Below the pieces are notes generated by a model. The model was not told the origin of the DNA. It was given only the letters and a program-made list of their open reading frames with translations, and did not search any database. A stretch of DNA of 64,000 bases from assembly GCF_017355965.1 (NCBI RefSeq), contig NZ_JAFIQW010000003.1:491765-555764 (forward strand), read 5' to 3'. This DNA comes from Desertivibrio insolitus (GTDB lineage Bacteria > Actinomycetota > Actinomycetes > Actinomycetales > Microbacteriaceae). The translations under genes and the position numbers were made by a program. Position 1 is the first letter of the stretch; each line of letters opens with the position of its first letter. Shown in pieces: positions 42,263-51,458 of the stretch.

Positions 42263-42862
42263 ATGCGCACCAACCTCCGCACCGCCGGCGTCGCCCTCCG
42301 AGCGATGCTCGTGCTGACCGTCGTGCTCGGGCTCGGCTACCCGCTCGTCGTCACCGCCGCCGGGCAGCTCGCCTTCCCGGAGCAGGCGAACGGGTCCCCC
42401 GTCGTCGTCGACGGCGAGACCGTCGGCTCCGAGCTTCTCGGGCAGTCGTTCACGGATGACTCGGGCGGTCCTCTTCCCGAGTACTTCCAACCTCGGCCCT
42501 CCGCTGCCGGGAACGGCTACGACGGCGGCGCCTCGAGCGGCTCCAACCTCGGCCCCGAGAACGCCGACCTCATCGCCGCGATCGAGGAGCGCCGCGCGCA
42601 GGTCGCACAGTTCAACGGCGTCGGCGTGGACGAGATCCCCGCGGATGCGGTGACCGCATCGGCCTCCGGGCTCGACCCGCACATCAGCCCCGAGTACGCG
42701 GAGCTGCAAGTCGAGCGGATCGCCGCCGCCCGCGGCCTCGAGCCGGGCAGCCTGCAGGATCTCGTTGCGGCTAACGTTCAATCGCCCGACCTCGGCTACC
42801 TGGGCGAGCCGACGGTCAACGTGCTGCGGCTGAACGTCGCACTGGACGAGATGAGCGAGTAG
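42263..42862 (+). CDS. kdpC: Potassium-transporting ATPase, KdpC subunit
   Basis: A 199-residue protein with one N-terminal membrane helix (about 13-35, LVLTVVLGLGYPLVV) and an extracytoplasmic domain. Conserved blocks are GSELLGQSF, YFQPRPSAAGNGYDGGASSGSNLGPEN and DAVTASASGLDPHISPEYA. KdpC acts as a periplasmic-side filter or catalytic chaperone raising potassium affinity. GGAAGGAAC precedes the ATG. The kdpD ATG follows 2 nt after the stop. Confidence 0.97.
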   Translation: MRTNLRTAGVALRAMLVLTVVLGLGYPLVVTAAGQLAFPEQANGSPVVVDGETVGSELLGQSFTDDSGGPLPEYFQPRPSAAGNGYDGGASSGSNLGPENADLIAAIEERRAQVAQFNGVGVDEIPADAVTASASGLDPHISPEYAELQVERIAAARGLEPGSLQDLVAANVQSPDLGYLGEPTVNVLRLNVALDEMSE

Positions 42863-42864
42863 CG

Positions 42865-45378
42865 ATGCCACGAGGACGGCTGCGGGTACTGCTCGGCGCC
42901 GCTCCGGGCGTCGGCAAGACCTACACGATGCTCGAAGAGGGCAAGCGCCTCGCCGGCGAGGGCGAGGACGTGGTCATCGCGGTCGTGGAGACCCACGGCC
43001 GCGCCGCCACCGCCGCAGTAGCGGAGGGTCTCGAGGTCGTGCCGCGCGCGACCGTCGAGCACCGCGGCGTCACCCTCACCGAGCTCGACCTCGACGCCGT
43101 GCTCGCCCGCCGACCCGGCCTCGCCCTCGTCGACGAGCTCGCCCACACCAACGCACCCGGCTCGCGGCACGAGAAGCGCTGGCAGGACGTCGAGGACCTG
43201 CTCGCCGCCGGCATCGACGTCATCTCCACCGTCAACATCCAGCACATCGAGTCGCTGGGCGACGTCGTGCAGCAGATCACCGGGGTCGTGCAACGGGAGA
43301 CCGTGCCCGACGCCTTCCTGCGGTCGGCCGACCAGATCGAGGTCGTCGACCTCGCCCCGCAGGCGCTGCGCGACCGGCTGGCCGGCGGCCGCGTCTATCC
43401 GGCCGAGCGCATCGACGCGGCGCTCTCCAACTACTTCCGGCTCGGCAACCTCACGGCGCTCCGCGAGCTCGCGCTGCTCTGGCTCGCCGACGAGGTCGAC
43501 ACCGCGTTGAGGAACTACCGCGCCGAGCACGGCATCGACAGCAAGTGGGAGGCGCGCGAGCGCGTGGTCGTCGCACTCACCGGCGGGCCGGAGGGGGAGA
43601 CGCTGCTGCGGCGCGGCGCCCGCATCGCGGCCCGCTCGGCCGGCGGCGAGCTCGTCGCGGTGCACGTCACGGATCAGGACGGCCTGCGCGCCGCGCATCC
43701 GGAAGCCCTCGCCTCGCAGCGAGCGCTCGTGGAGAAGCTCGGCGGCAGCTACCACCAGGTCTTCGGCGAGGACGTGCCGCGCGCGCTCGTCGACTTCGCC
43801 CGCAGCGTCAACGCGAGCCAGCTCGTGATCGGCGTCAGTCGGCGCAGTCGCCTCGTCGCGGCGCTGACCGGTCCCGGCATCGGCGCGACGGTCATCCGCG
43901 AGTCGGGCGACATCGACGTGCACATCGTCACGCACTCGGCGGCCGGCGGGCGGCTCACGCTCCCTCGCCTCGGCGGCGCGCTCACCCTGCGCCGCCGCGT
44001 CGCGGGCTTCGCCCTCGCCCTCGTGGCCGGGCCTCTCGTCACCTGGTTGCTCGTCAGCATGCGCAGCGCCGAGTCGATCACGAGCGACGTGCTCAGCTAC
44101 CAGTTGCTCGTGGTCATCGTCGCCCTCGTCGGCGGCATCTGGCCGGCGCTGTTCGCCGCGCTGCTGTCGGGGCTCACCCTCGACTTCTTCTTCGTCGAGC
44201 CCTTCTACACCGTGACGATCTCCGAGCCGCTGCACCTGCTCGCGCTCGTGCTCTACCTCGTCAACGCGGTGCTCGTGAGCTACGTCGTCGATCAGGCGGC
44301 ACGGCGCTCCCGGATGGCACGCCGCGCCGCCGCCGAGTCGGAACTGCTCGCAACCGTCGCCGGCAGCGTGATCCGAGGCGAGGGCGCACTGCAGGCGCTC
44401 GTGAGCCGCACCCGGGAGGCGTTCAACCTCGCGGGCGTGCGCCTCATCGGCAACGACGGGCGCACCCTCTGCCGCGACGGCGAGCCGACTCGCGGCGACC
44501 GGCACACCGTCGTGCCCGTCGGGTCGCGCGCGCGGCTCGAGCTGCACGGCGGCGACCTCGACGCGTCGGACCGGCGGCTGCTCTCGGTGATCACGGCGCA
44601 GCTCGACTCGGCGCTGGAACACTCCGACCTCAGCGAGACCGCGCGCAGCCTGGGGCCGCTCGCCGAGGCCGACAAGGTGCGCAGCGCCCTGCTCTCGGCG
44701 GTGAGCCACGACCTGCGTCGCCCGCTCGCCGCCGCGACCGCCGCGGTCGGCGGGCTCCGCGCCGCCGACGTCGACCTCACGCCCGACGATCGCGCCGAAC
44801 TGCTCGCGACCGCCGAGGAGAGCCTGCACACCCTCACCGGGCTCGTGACGAGCCTGCTCGACGTGAGCCGGCTGCAGGCGGGCGTGCTCGCCGTGAACCT
44901 GCAGCCGACGGATGCCGCCGAGGTGATCCTGACCGCGCTCGACGAACTCGGGCTCGGCCCCGGCGAGGTCGACCTGCAGCTCGACGCCGACCTGCCGCCG
45001 CTCCTCGCGGACGCCGGGCTCGTGCAGCGCGTCGTCGTCAACCTGCTCGAGAACGCGCGCCGCTACGCTCCGCCGGGCACCCGCGTGCGCGTCTCGACGA
45101 GCGGTTTCGGCGGCAGCGGCGAGATCCGCGTCGTCGACCACGGTCCCGGGGTCGCCGAGGAGCGGCGCGACGAGATCTTCCTGCCGTTCCAGCGACTCGG
45201 CGACACCGACAACCTGACCGGGCTCGGCCTCGGCCTGGCGCTCGCGCGCGGCTTCGCCGAGGGGATGGGCGGCGGCCTGACCGCGGAGGACACCCCCGGC
45301 GGCGGCCTGACGATGGTCGTCTCGCTGCCGACCGTCGCGGCGAGCCCGACGCGACCGACGGAAGGGGCGTGGTCGTGA
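42865..45378 (+). CDS. kdpD: Sensor histidine kinase KdpD
   Basis: An 837-residue sensor. The KdpD N-domain has Walker A GAAPGVGKT (11-19) and VDELAHTNAPGSRHEKRWQDVEDLL. A UspA-like domain follows (about 228-355), then four membrane helices (around 370-475, DUF4118), a GAF-like linker, HisKA with His615 in AVSHDLRRPL, and HATPase_c ending in the G-boxes GLGLGLALARGFAEGMGG. It senses low potassium and ionic stress and phosphorylates KdpE. Its stop overlaps the kdpE GTG. Confidence 0.96.
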   Translation: MPRGRLRVLLGAAPGVGKTYTMLEEGKRLAGEGEDVVIAVVETHGRAATAAVAEGLEVVPRATVEHRGVTLTELDLDAVLARRPGLALVDELAHTNAPGSRHEKRWQDVEDLLAAGIDVISTVNIQHIESLGDVVQQITGVVQRETVPDAFLRSADQIEVVDLAPQALRDRLAGGRVYPAERIDAALSNYFRLGNLTALRELALLWLADEVDTALRNYRAEHGIDSKWEARERVVVALTGGPEGETLLRRGARIAARSAGGELVAVHVTDQDGLRAAHPEALASQRALVEKLGGSYHQVFGEDVPRALVDFARSVNASQLVIGVSRRSRLVAALTGPGIGATVIRESGDIDVHIVTHSAAGGRLTLPRLGGALTLRRRVAGFALALVAGPLVTWLLVSMRSAESITSDVLSYQLLVVIVALVGGIWPALFAALLSGLTLDFFFVEPFYTVTISEPLHLLALVLYLVNAVLVSYVVDQAARRSRMARRAAAESELLATVAGSVIRGEGALQALVSRTREAFNLAGVRLIGNDGRTLCRDGEPTRGDRHTVVPVGSRARLELHGGDLDASDRRLLSVITAQLDSALEHSDLSETARSLGPLAEADKVRSALLSAVSHDLRRPLAAATAAVGGLRAADVDLTPDDRAELLATAEESLHTLTGLVTSLLDVSRLQAGVLAVNLQPTDAAEVILTALDELGLGPGEVDLQLDADLPPLLADAGLVQRVVVNLLENARRYAPPGTRVRVSTSGFGGSGEIRVVDHGPGVAEERRDEIFLPFQRLGDTDNLTGLGLGLALARGFAEGMGGGLTAEDTPGGGLTMVVSLPTVAASPTRPTEGAWS

Positions 45379-46070
45379 AGATCCTCATCGCCGACGACGA
45401 CCCGCAGATGGTGCGCGCGCTGCGCGTCACGCTCTCGGCGCGCGGTTACGACATTGTCACCGCGACGAACGGCAGGCAGGCCGTCGACGCGGCGATCGCG
45501 CAGCATCCGGACGTCTACCTGCTCGACCTCGGGATGCCAGAGCTCGACGGTCTCGAGGTCATCCACGCCCTGCGCGGCTGGACGACCGCGCCGATCCTCG
45601 TCGTGTCGGGCCGCACTGACGCTTTCGAGAAGGTCGAGGTGCTCGACGCCGGGGCCGACGACTACGTGACGAAGCCGTTCTCGATGGACGAGCTGCTCGC
45701 CCGCATCCGGGCGCTGACCCGTCGCAGCCCGCACCACGAGCCGCAGCAGGCGGTGGTCACGATCGGCGACGTGACGATCGACCTCGCGAACCGCAGCGTG
45801 ACCCGCCGCACCGAGGGCGGCAGCGCCGCCGTGCGCCTCACTCCGACCGAGTGGCAGGTGCTCGAGATCCTCGTGCGCAACGCGGGCAGGCTCGTGACCC
45901 GGCAGAACCTGCTGGTCGAGATTTGGGGCTCCGAGCACGTCACCGACACCGGGTACCTGCGGCTCTACCTCGCCCAGCTGCGCAAGAAGCTCGAACCCAA
46001 CCCGAGCGAGCCGCGGTTCCTGTTGACGGAGTCGGGGATGGGATACCGCTTCGTGCCCGAGGGGCGCTGA
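45375..46070 (+). CDS. kdpE: Response regulator KdpE
   Basis: A 231-residue OmpR-family regulator. The receiver has Asp7-Asp8, phospho-acceptor Asp51 in YLLDLGMPELDG, and Lys101-region TKPFSMDELLARI. The winged-helix DNA-binding domain contains RLTPTEWQVLEILVRNAGRLVTR and ends RKKLEPNPSEPRFLLTESGMGYRF. It activates kdpFABC. The GTG start overlaps the kdpD stop. The paired repeats at 38088-38126 are its most likely local target. Confidence 0.96.
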   Translation: MKILIADDDPQMVRALRVTLSARGYDIVTATNGRQAVDAAIAQHPDVYLLDLGMPELDGLEVIHALRGWTTAPILVVSGRTDAFEKVEVLDAGADDYVTKPFSMDELLARIRALTRRSPHHEPQQAVVTIGDVTIDLANRSVTRRTEGGSAAVRLTPTEWQVLEILVRNAGRLVTRQNLLVEIWGSEHVTDTGYLRLYLAQLRKKLEPNPSEPRFLLTESGMGYRFVPEGR

Positions 46071-46133
46071 ACCGCGGGACGCCCACCGGGCGCTCGCCCT
46101 CTGACGAGCGGGCCTCGCGTAAGCGCCGAGGCG

Positions 46134-46439
46134 TCAGCCCTGCAGGCGGTCGACGACCGCGCGGGCGTCGGCCATGACCTCGGCGACGTCGACCCCGCGG
46201 CAACGGGCGAGCTCGAGCACGAGCCCGTGGATGAGCACCAGCGCGCCGCCCACGAGGTCGTCGGCGTCGATCTGGCCGTTCTGCGTCATCTGCACGGCAC
46301 CCGCGTCGCTCAGCCTGCCCAGGGCGAGGTTGAGCGCGTCGACGTTCTCCTGGCGGCCCGCGTTCAGCTGCAGCGCCGCGACCGCATCGAGCAGCGTGTG
46401 CGCGGCGATGCGGCCCGCTTCCGGAATCCCTGTGCTCAT
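46134..46439 (-). CDS. Small helical hypothetical protein
   Basis: A 101-residue, mostly helical soluble protein (AAHTLLDAVAALQLNAG, ENVDALNLALGRLSDAGAV, HGLVLELARCRGVDVAEVM). No family recognised. TATCGT ends 7 nt before the ATG. It converges on kdpE and is divergent from the ABC exporter, sharing its upstream region. Confidence 0.65.
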   Translation of the reverse strand: MSTGIPEAGRIAAHTLLDAVAALQLNAGRQENVDALNLALGRLSDAGAVQMTQNGQIDADDLVGGALVLIHGLVLELARCRGVDVAEVMADARAVVDRLQG

Positions 46440-46496
46440 GCTCGCGACGATACCCGCCCCGTACTGCCAGCACCGGACTGTTTTCCGGGACGGGGC

Positions 46497-46528
46497 TTGA
46501 CCCTGACGTAGCGTCAGCCCTTCACGCT
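46497..46528 (+). promoter_or_regulatory. MerR-type promoter of the ABC exporter operon
   Basis: TTGACC (46497) and CACGCT (46523) are separated by 20 bp. The dyad CTGACG-TAG-CGTCAG (46503-46517) fills the overlong spacer. This is the geometry of MerR-activated promoters. The -10 ends 7 nt before the ATG, so the transcript would be leaderless. Confidence 0.7.
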
Positions 46529-46535
46529 CGTCGTC

Positions 46536-47324
46536 ATGACCACTTCAACCATCTCGGTGCGGGGCATCGAGAAGTCCTACAAAGACCTGCACGTGCTGCG
46601 GGGCGTCGACCTCGACGTCCAGCGCGGCACCGTCTTCGCACTGCTCGGCTCGAACGGTGCCGGCAAGACGACCCTCGTGAAGATCCTCTCGACGCTGCTC
46701 GAGGCGGACGCCGGATCGGCATCCGTCGCGGGGCTCGACGTCGCCGCGCAGGCGGCGGAGGTGCGCGAGGCGATCAGTCTCACCGGGCAGTTCGCCGCCG
46801 TCGACGAGCGGCTCACCGGGCGCGAGAACCTCGTGCTCATCGCGCGGCTGCGTCACCTCCGCGGGCCCGGCGCGGTCGCCGACGAGCTGCTCGCGCGCTT
46901 CTCGCTCACCGAGGCGAGCGGACGCAAGGTCGCGACGTACTCGGGCGGCATGCGCCGACGGCTCGACATCGCGATGAGTCTCATCGGCGATCCCGCGGTC
47001 ATCTTCCTCGACGAGCCCACGACCGGGCTCGATCCGGAGGCCCGGCAGGAGGTGTGGGAGACCGTACGGCAGCTCGTCGGCAAGGGCACGACAGTACTGC
47101 TCACCACGCAATACCTCGAAGAGGCCGAGCAGCTCGCGGACCGCATCGCGATCCTGCACCGCGGCCGGATCATCGTCGACGGCACGCTGGCCGAGCTCAA
47201 GCAGCTGCTGCCGGCGGCGACCGTCGAGTACGTCGAGAAGCAGCCCAGCCTCGAGCAGGTGTTCTTCGCCCTCACGGGCGAGCACGCCGACGACGCGGTC
47301 GACGCCGCGCAGGAACGGAAGTAG
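46536..47324 (+). CDS. ABC transporter ATP-binding protein, DrrA-like
   Basis: A 262-residue ATPase of an export system. Walker A is GSNGAGKTT (38-46), the signature is YSGGMRRRLDIA, Walker B is VIFLDEPTTGLD, and the switch histidine position reads LTTQYLEEAEQ, Gln instead of His being typical of the DrrA group. The C-terminal extension (VEKQPSLEQVFFALTG) is also DrrA-like. It is first in an operon with a permease and a MerR regulator. A drug or lipid-like substrate is likely by family. Confidence 0.92.
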   Translation: MTTSTISVRGIEKSYKDLHVLRGVDLDVQRGTVFALLGSNGAGKTTLVKILSTLLEADAGSASVAGLDVAAQAAEVREAISLTGQFAAVDERLTGRENLVLIARLRHLRGPGAVADELLARFSLTEASGRKVATYSGGMRRRLDIAMSLIGDPAVIFLDEPTTGLDPEARQEVWETVRQLVGKGTTVLLTTQYLEEAEQLADRIAILHRGRIIVDGTLAELKQLLPAATVEYVEKQPSLEQVFFALTGEHADDAVDAAQERK

Positions 47325-47334
47325 AGGAACGACC

Positions 47335-48102
47335 ATGGCAACGAATCTCGTCGGCGACACCGCCGTGCTCACCGGGCGCTCGCTCACACACATCGTGCGG
47401 AGCCCTGACACCATCATCACGACCGCCGTCACGCCGATCGCGATCATGCTGCTGTTCGTCTACGTGTTCGGCGGCGCCATCGACACCGGCGGCGCGACCG
47501 AGTCGTACGTCGGCTACCTGCTGCCCGGCATCCTGCTCATCACGGTTGCCTCCGGTATCTCGTACACGGCCTACCGGCTGTTCCTCGACATGCAGGGCGG
47601 GATCTTCGAGCGGTTCCAGTCGATGCCGATCGCCCGCGCGTCGGTGCTCTGGGCGCACGTGCTCACCTCGGTCATCGCCAACCTGGTGTCGCTGGTGCTC
47701 GTCGTCGGGGTCGCGCTGGTCATGGGCTTCCGCACCGGAGCGGACGTCGGCGGATGGCTCGCGGTGCTCGGCATCATGACGCTCTTCACCCTCGCGCTGA
47801 CCTGGCTCGCGGTGATCCCCGGACTCACCGCCGGGTCGGTCGAGGGCGCGAGCGCGTTCTCGTACCCGCTGATCTTCCTGCCCTTCATCAGCTCCGCCTT
47901 CGCGCCCACCGACTCGATGCCGGGGCCGGTGCGCTGGTTCGCCGAGCACCAACCGGTGACCTCGATCGTCGACTCGATCCGCGCGATCTTCGCCGGGCGG
48001 CCCGTCGGCGGTGAGCTGTGGATCGCCCTGGCGTGGTGCGTCGGGATCCTCCTGGTGGCGTTCGCGCTCGCGATGCTCACCTATCGCCGGAAGATCTCCT
48101 GA
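47335..48102 (+). CDS. ABC-2 type transporter permease
   Basis: A 255-residue permease with six membrane helices. The signature GLTAGSVEGASAFSYPLIFLPFISSAFAPTDSMPG and WFAEHQPVTSIVDSIRAIFAG place it in the DrrB group. It starts 10 nt after the ATPase stop and pairs with it. An amphipathic segment near DMQGGIFERFQSMPIAR is the ATPase coupling region. Confidence 0.9.
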   Translation: MATNLVGDTAVLTGRSLTHIVRSPDTIITTAVTPIAIMLLFVYVFGGAIDTGGATESYVGYLLPGILLITVASGISYTAYRLFLDMQGGIFERFQSMPIARASVLWAHVLTSVIANLVSLVLVVGVALVMGFRTGADVGGWLAVLGIMTLFTLALTWLAVIPGLTAGSVEGASAFSYPLIFLPFISSAFAPTDSMPGPVRWFAEHQPVTSIVDSIRAIFAGRPVGGELWIALAWCVGILLVAFALAMLTYRRKIS

Positions 48103-48145
48103 GCGGGTCTCGCCGCGCGGGGTGCGAGAGGGGCAGGATCGGACC

Positions 48146-48934
48146 GTGCTGACCATCAGTCAACTCGCCGCCTACGCCGGGGTCACCGTGCGCGCGGTAC
48201 GGCACTACCACCAGATCGGCTTGCTGCCGGAGCCGGAGCGCGACCGGTCGGGGTACCGCCGGTACGGCGCGCACGCCGTGGTGTCGCTCGTGAAGATCGC
48301 GACCCTCGCCGACGCCGGCGTGCCTCTCGCGGAGATCGCCGACCTCGTGAGGGCGGACGAGGCGACCTTCGCCGCGGCGGTGGGACGGATCGACAGGCGG
48401 CTGCGCGACGAGATCGCGAAGCTCGAGCGCAGCCGCACGTCGATCGCCCGGCTCGCCGCGGGCGACGCGCTGCTGCTGCCGCCCGAGGTGGTCGCCTACC
48501 TCAAGCGACTGCGCGAGCTCGGCGTCTCCGGTCCGGTGATCGAGGGCGAGCGCGACGGCTGGATCCTCATGGCCGCGCGTTGGCCCGAGCGGGTGCGCGA
48601 CTGGATGCCCGGCAAGCTCGCCTCGCTCGAGGACCCGCGGATCGTGCGGCTCTACCGGGTGCTCTCGCAGTTGTTCGACACGAGCGAGCTCGACGAGCCG
48701 CTGATGGCGGAGGCGGCGGACCTCATGGCGGCGCTCGCCGAGGAGGCGTGGCAGGCGGGCCAGCGCTCGATCGACCCGGCGGAGGAGGACACGGTGCCCT
48801 TCGACCTGCTGGAGCTGCTCGCCCTCGAGACGGATCCCCGCGCCATCCGGATGGTCGAGCTCATGCGCGAGCGCGGCTGGGACGGGTGGACGCGGCTCGA
48901 GAAGGTGCCGCCCTCGCCCGGCGTGATGCGCTGA
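48146..48934 (+). CDS. MerR-family transcriptional regulator
   Basis: A 262-residue regulator. The N-terminal MerR HTH reads LTISQLAAYAGVTVRAVRHYHQIGLLPEPERDRSGYRRY. A coiled-coil helix (DRRLRDEIAKLERSRTSIARLA) and a roughly 130-residue C-terminal domain, rich in acidic helices, form the effector part. It is third in the ABC operon (GTG start, 43 nt after the permease stop). A MerR-type promoter precedes the first gene, so it most likely senses the exporter's substrate and controls the whole operon including itself. Confidence 0.9.
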   Translation: MLTISQLAAYAGVTVRAVRHYHQIGLLPEPERDRSGYRRYGAHAVVSLVKIATLADAGVPLAEIADLVRADEATFAAAVGRIDRRLRDEIAKLERSRTSIARLAAGDALLLPPEVVAYLKRLRELGVSGPVIEGERDGWILMAARWPERVRDWMPGKLASLEDPRIVRLYRVLSQLFDTSELDEPLMAEAADLMAALAEEAWQAGQRSIDPAEEDTVPFDLLELLALETDPRAIRMVELMRERGWDGWTRLEKVPPSPGVMR

Positions 48935-48956
48935 CGGCATCCGCCCGCCGCTCTCG

Positions 48957-49979
48957 TCAGCCGAGCCAGCGGCGCCAGCGGGACATCCCCGGGTCCGGGT
49001 CGGGCGCCTCGCCGAGGGACCGGGCTGCCTCGGCGAGGTCGGCGGCGGTCAGCGTGGTGACGTCGCCCGCGTCGAGCGAGTCGAGGCTCCGGTCCGGGTC
49101 GCCCGCCAGCCGCAGTGCCTGCCGGTTGAGCGACTGCTCGAACAGGGTGCGGGCGAAGCGCGCGTTGCCCGAGTCCTCGCCGGCGTGCAGGCCGGTCAGG
49201 ATGCGGCGGAGCGTCTGCTCGGCATCCGGTTCGAGCGTGTACTCGTGCTGCGCGACGATGTTGTGGAAGATCGCCTGCAGCTGGTCGACGGAGTAGTCGG
49301 GGAACGTGATCTCGCGCGCGAACCGCGAGCGCAGGCCCGGGTTCGAGAGCAGGAACGACTCCATGAGCCGCGGGTAGCCGGCCACGATCACGACGAGGCG
49401 GTGGCGGTGGTCCTCCATCCGCTTGAGCAGCACCTCGATCGCCTCGGGGCCGAAATCCATGCGGCCGTCCTCGGGCGCGAGCGCGTAGGCCTCGTCGATG
49501 AACAGCACGCCGTCGAGGGCCCGGCGGATGACCCGGTCGGTCTTCAGCGCCGTCGCGCCGACGTACTGCCCGACCAGGCCCGAGCGGTCGACCTCGACGA
49601 GGTGGCCCTTCTTCAGCAGGCCGACGGCCCGGTACATCTCGGCGAGCAGGCGAGCGACCGTGGTCTTGCCGGTGCCCGGGTTGCCGAGGAACACCAGATG
49701 CTGCGACGTCGCGACCTCGGGCAGACCGTGCTCCTTGCGGCGCGCCTGCACCTGCAGGAACGCGACGAGCGCTCGCACCTGCTCCTTGACCGTCTCGAGC
49801 CCGACGAGCGCGTCGAGCTCGGCCTGGATCTTCGACAGCGGGCGGGCCGGCACCGGCCGGGCGGGGAGGAGGTCGCCGACGAGCTCGTCGACCCGCTCGA
49901 GGCCGGGCTTCTTCAGCTGGTCGGTCAGGTGACCGACAGCCTCTCGGAGGTCCTTCAGCGGTTCACGCCTGGCGGCCAT
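48957..49979 (-). CDS. AAA ATPase of the CbbX/SpoVK type
   Basis: A 340-residue protein. A helical N-terminus (about 1-60) precedes a single AAA domain with Walker [10 protein letters not shown] (99-107), Walker [12 protein letters not shown] (about 156-166), sensor-1 VVIVAGYP, and arginine-finger region [10 protein letters not shown]. The pattern matches CbbX, SpoVK and the ATPase half of EccA. No ESX, RuBisCO or sporulation gene is in the window, so its remodelling client is unknown. TAGGCT ends 6 nt before the ATG. Confidence 0.85.
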   Translation of the reverse strand: MAARREPLKDLREAVGHLTDQLKKPGLERVDELVGDLLPARPVPARPLSKIQAELDALVGLETVKEQVRALVAFLQVQARRKEHGLPEVATSQHLVFLGNPGTGKTTVARLLAEMYRAVGLLKKGHLVEVDRSGLVGQYVGATALKTDRVIRRALDGVLFIDEAYALAPEDGRMDFGPEAIEVLLKRMEDHRHRLVVIVAGYPRLMESFLLSNPGLRSRFAREITFPDYSVDQLQAIFHNIVAQHEYTLEPDAEQTLRRILTGLHAGEDSGNARFARTLFEQSLNRQALRLAGDPDRSLDSLDAGDVTTLTAADLAEAARSLGEAPDPDPGMSRWRRWLG

Positions 49980-50022
49980 GCGGGCAGCCTAGTCCCGCTG
50001 TTTCCGAGACCGCCGGGTCGGT

Positions 50023-50379
50023 TCAGGCAGCGCAGTCGATGCACGTGCGGGCGGCAGGCCGAGCGAGCAGCCGAGCCTGCGCTATCGCGCGGCCGCAGCG
50101 CTCGCACCGTCCGTAGTCGCCCTCGTCGATGCGGGCCAGGGCGTGATCGACGTCGGCGAGATGATCCACGGATGCCGCGAGCAGCGCGCCCGCCTGGGAT
50201 CGCTCGTACGCGATGGTCGCGCCTTCGGGGTCGTGCTCGTCGTCCGTCGATGTGAACGAAGCCGCCTCGACGATCGCGGCCACGTTCCGCTGCAGCGCCG
50301 CGATGCGCGCCGTGGTGAGGTCGCGATCGGCGAGCAGTGCGTCCCGCAGCGCCACGAGGTCGGGGGTGTCGCCGCTCAT
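50023..50379 (-). CDS. TraR/DksA-type zinc finger protein
   Basis: A 118-residue protein: a helical coiled-coil part (residues 8-85, containing DPEGATIAYERSQAGALL) and a C4 zinc finger with Cys92, Cys95, Cys113 and Cys116 in GDYGRCERCG...RTCIDC. DksA-like proteins bind RNA polymerase through the secondary channel, and the acidic coiled-coil tip here is DDEHDPEG. Its ATG overlaps the stop of the cupin gene, so the two are cotranslated. Confidence 0.88.
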   Translation of the reverse strand: MSGDTPDLVALRDALLADRDLTTARIAALQRNVAAIVEAASFTSTDDEHDPEGATIAYERSQAGALLAASVDHLADVDHALARIDEGDYGRCERCGRAIAQARLLARPAARTCIDCAA

Positions 50380-50714
50380 CCGCCCATGCTGATCTCGGGA
50401 TGCACTCCTGCGGGCACCGGGAACCACCCGAGGAAGGTGACGCCCTCCTCGGTCGCGTCGAAGCGGTCGATGCGCTGGCCGCCCGGCTCGAAGAAGACCT
50501 CTCCCGCTCGCAGCAAACGTGTCTCGCCGCCGTCCACCTGCAGGTGCGCGGACCCGGCCTCGACGACGCCGAAGACCGGTCCGTTGTGGGTGTGCGCCCC
50601 GGCGGCGACGGAGGGCGCCATCGTGATGCGCCGCACCTCGACGTGCGCGAACGAGGCGGAGTCGCCCAGCACGTGGTCGTCGAGCGTCTGCCTCACCACC
50701 GGTTGTCCGTCCAT
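50376..50714 (-). CDS. Cupin-domain protein
   Basis: A 112-residue single-cupin protein. Cupin motif 1 is GAHTHNGPVFGVVEAG (two histidines, no clear third ligand), and motif 2 is EVFFEPGGQRIDRFD, with the usual His missing, so metal binding may be weak. The ATG lies 112 nt downstream of the oppositely transcribed HD gene's region. CAACAT ends 6 nt before the ATG. It is coupled by ATGA to the zinc-finger gene. Confidence 0.8.
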   Translation of the reverse strand: MDGQPVVRQTLDDHVLGDSASFAHVEVRRITMAPSVAAGAHTHNGPVFGVVEAGSAHLQVDGGETRLLRAGEVFFEPGGQRIDRFDATEEGVTFLGWFPVPAGVHPEISMGG

Positions 50715-50801
50715 GCACTGATGTTGGCACTGATCCGCGCCCGCGCGCCCGCTGACGTCCCTACCGTGAACTCGACCCGCGACCCGCTCTAAGGAGAACA
50801 A

Positions 50802-51401
50802 GTGCGCATCGCCGACTTCCCCCGGCCCGAGTCCCCGGCCGCCGTGGCCGCCTACGCGCTCGCCGCCGACTACCACTCACCGGCGCTGCTCAACCATGTG
50901 ACCCGGTCGTGGCTCTGGGCGGAGGGCTTCGCCGCCCTCGAGGGCCGCCGGGGGATCGACCACGAGCTGCTCTTCGTCGCGGCGGTGCTGCACGACCTCG
51001 GACTCGCGCCCGAGTTCGACAACGTCGCCCTGCCGTACGAGGAGGCGGCCGGCCACGTCGCGGTCGCGCTGACGAGCGGCGCCGGATGGCCCGCGGCCCG
51101 GAGCCGACGCGCACTCGACGTGATCGTGCGGCACAACTGGCCCTCCGTCGACCCCGCGGTGGACGAGGAGGGCTACCTGCTCGAGATCGCGACGGCCCTC
51201 GACATCTCCGGCGCGCGCCCCGACGCCCTGCCCGCCTCGTTCGTGCGCGAGGTGCTCGAAGCGTACCCCCGCCTCTCCCTCGCGCAGGAGTTCGGCGACG
51301 AGGTCACCGAACAGGCCAGGCGGAAGCCGCACTCGGCCGCGCAGCGACTGGTCAGCGGCGGCATCCGGGAGAAGATCGCCGGGCATCCGTTCGAGCGCTG
51401 A
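50802..51401 (+). CDS. HD-domain hydrolase
   Basis: A 199-residue metal-dependent phosphohydrolase-fold protein. His32 in NHVTRSW, His64-Asp65 in VLHDLGLAPEF and a distal Asp in the ALDISG helix form the HD site. The overall pattern is that of the cyanamide-hydratase-like HD group rather than nucleotide phosphohydrolases. GTG start with strong TAAGGAGA upstream. It is divergent from the cupin gene. The substrate is not predictable. Confidence 0.82.
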   Translation: MRIADFPRPESPAAVAAYALAADYHSPALLNHVTRSWLWAEGFAALEGRRGIDHELLFVAAVLHDLGLAPEFDNVALPYEEAAGHVAVALTSGAGWPAARSRRALDVIVRHNWPSVDPAVDEEGYLLEIATALDISGARPDALPASFVREVLEAYPRLSLAQEFGDEVTEQARRKPHSAAQRLVSGGIREKIAGHPFER

Positions 51402-51458
51402 CCACCGCGTGACGACGAGCCTGTGAGCGTCCTCATGTTCGCTGCATAGCTTCGCCGA

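Noticed and set aside
42796..45141. 781-codon open frame opposite kdpD
   Set aside because: Shadow of high-GC coding bias; no domain, while the plus strand encodes a complete KdpD.
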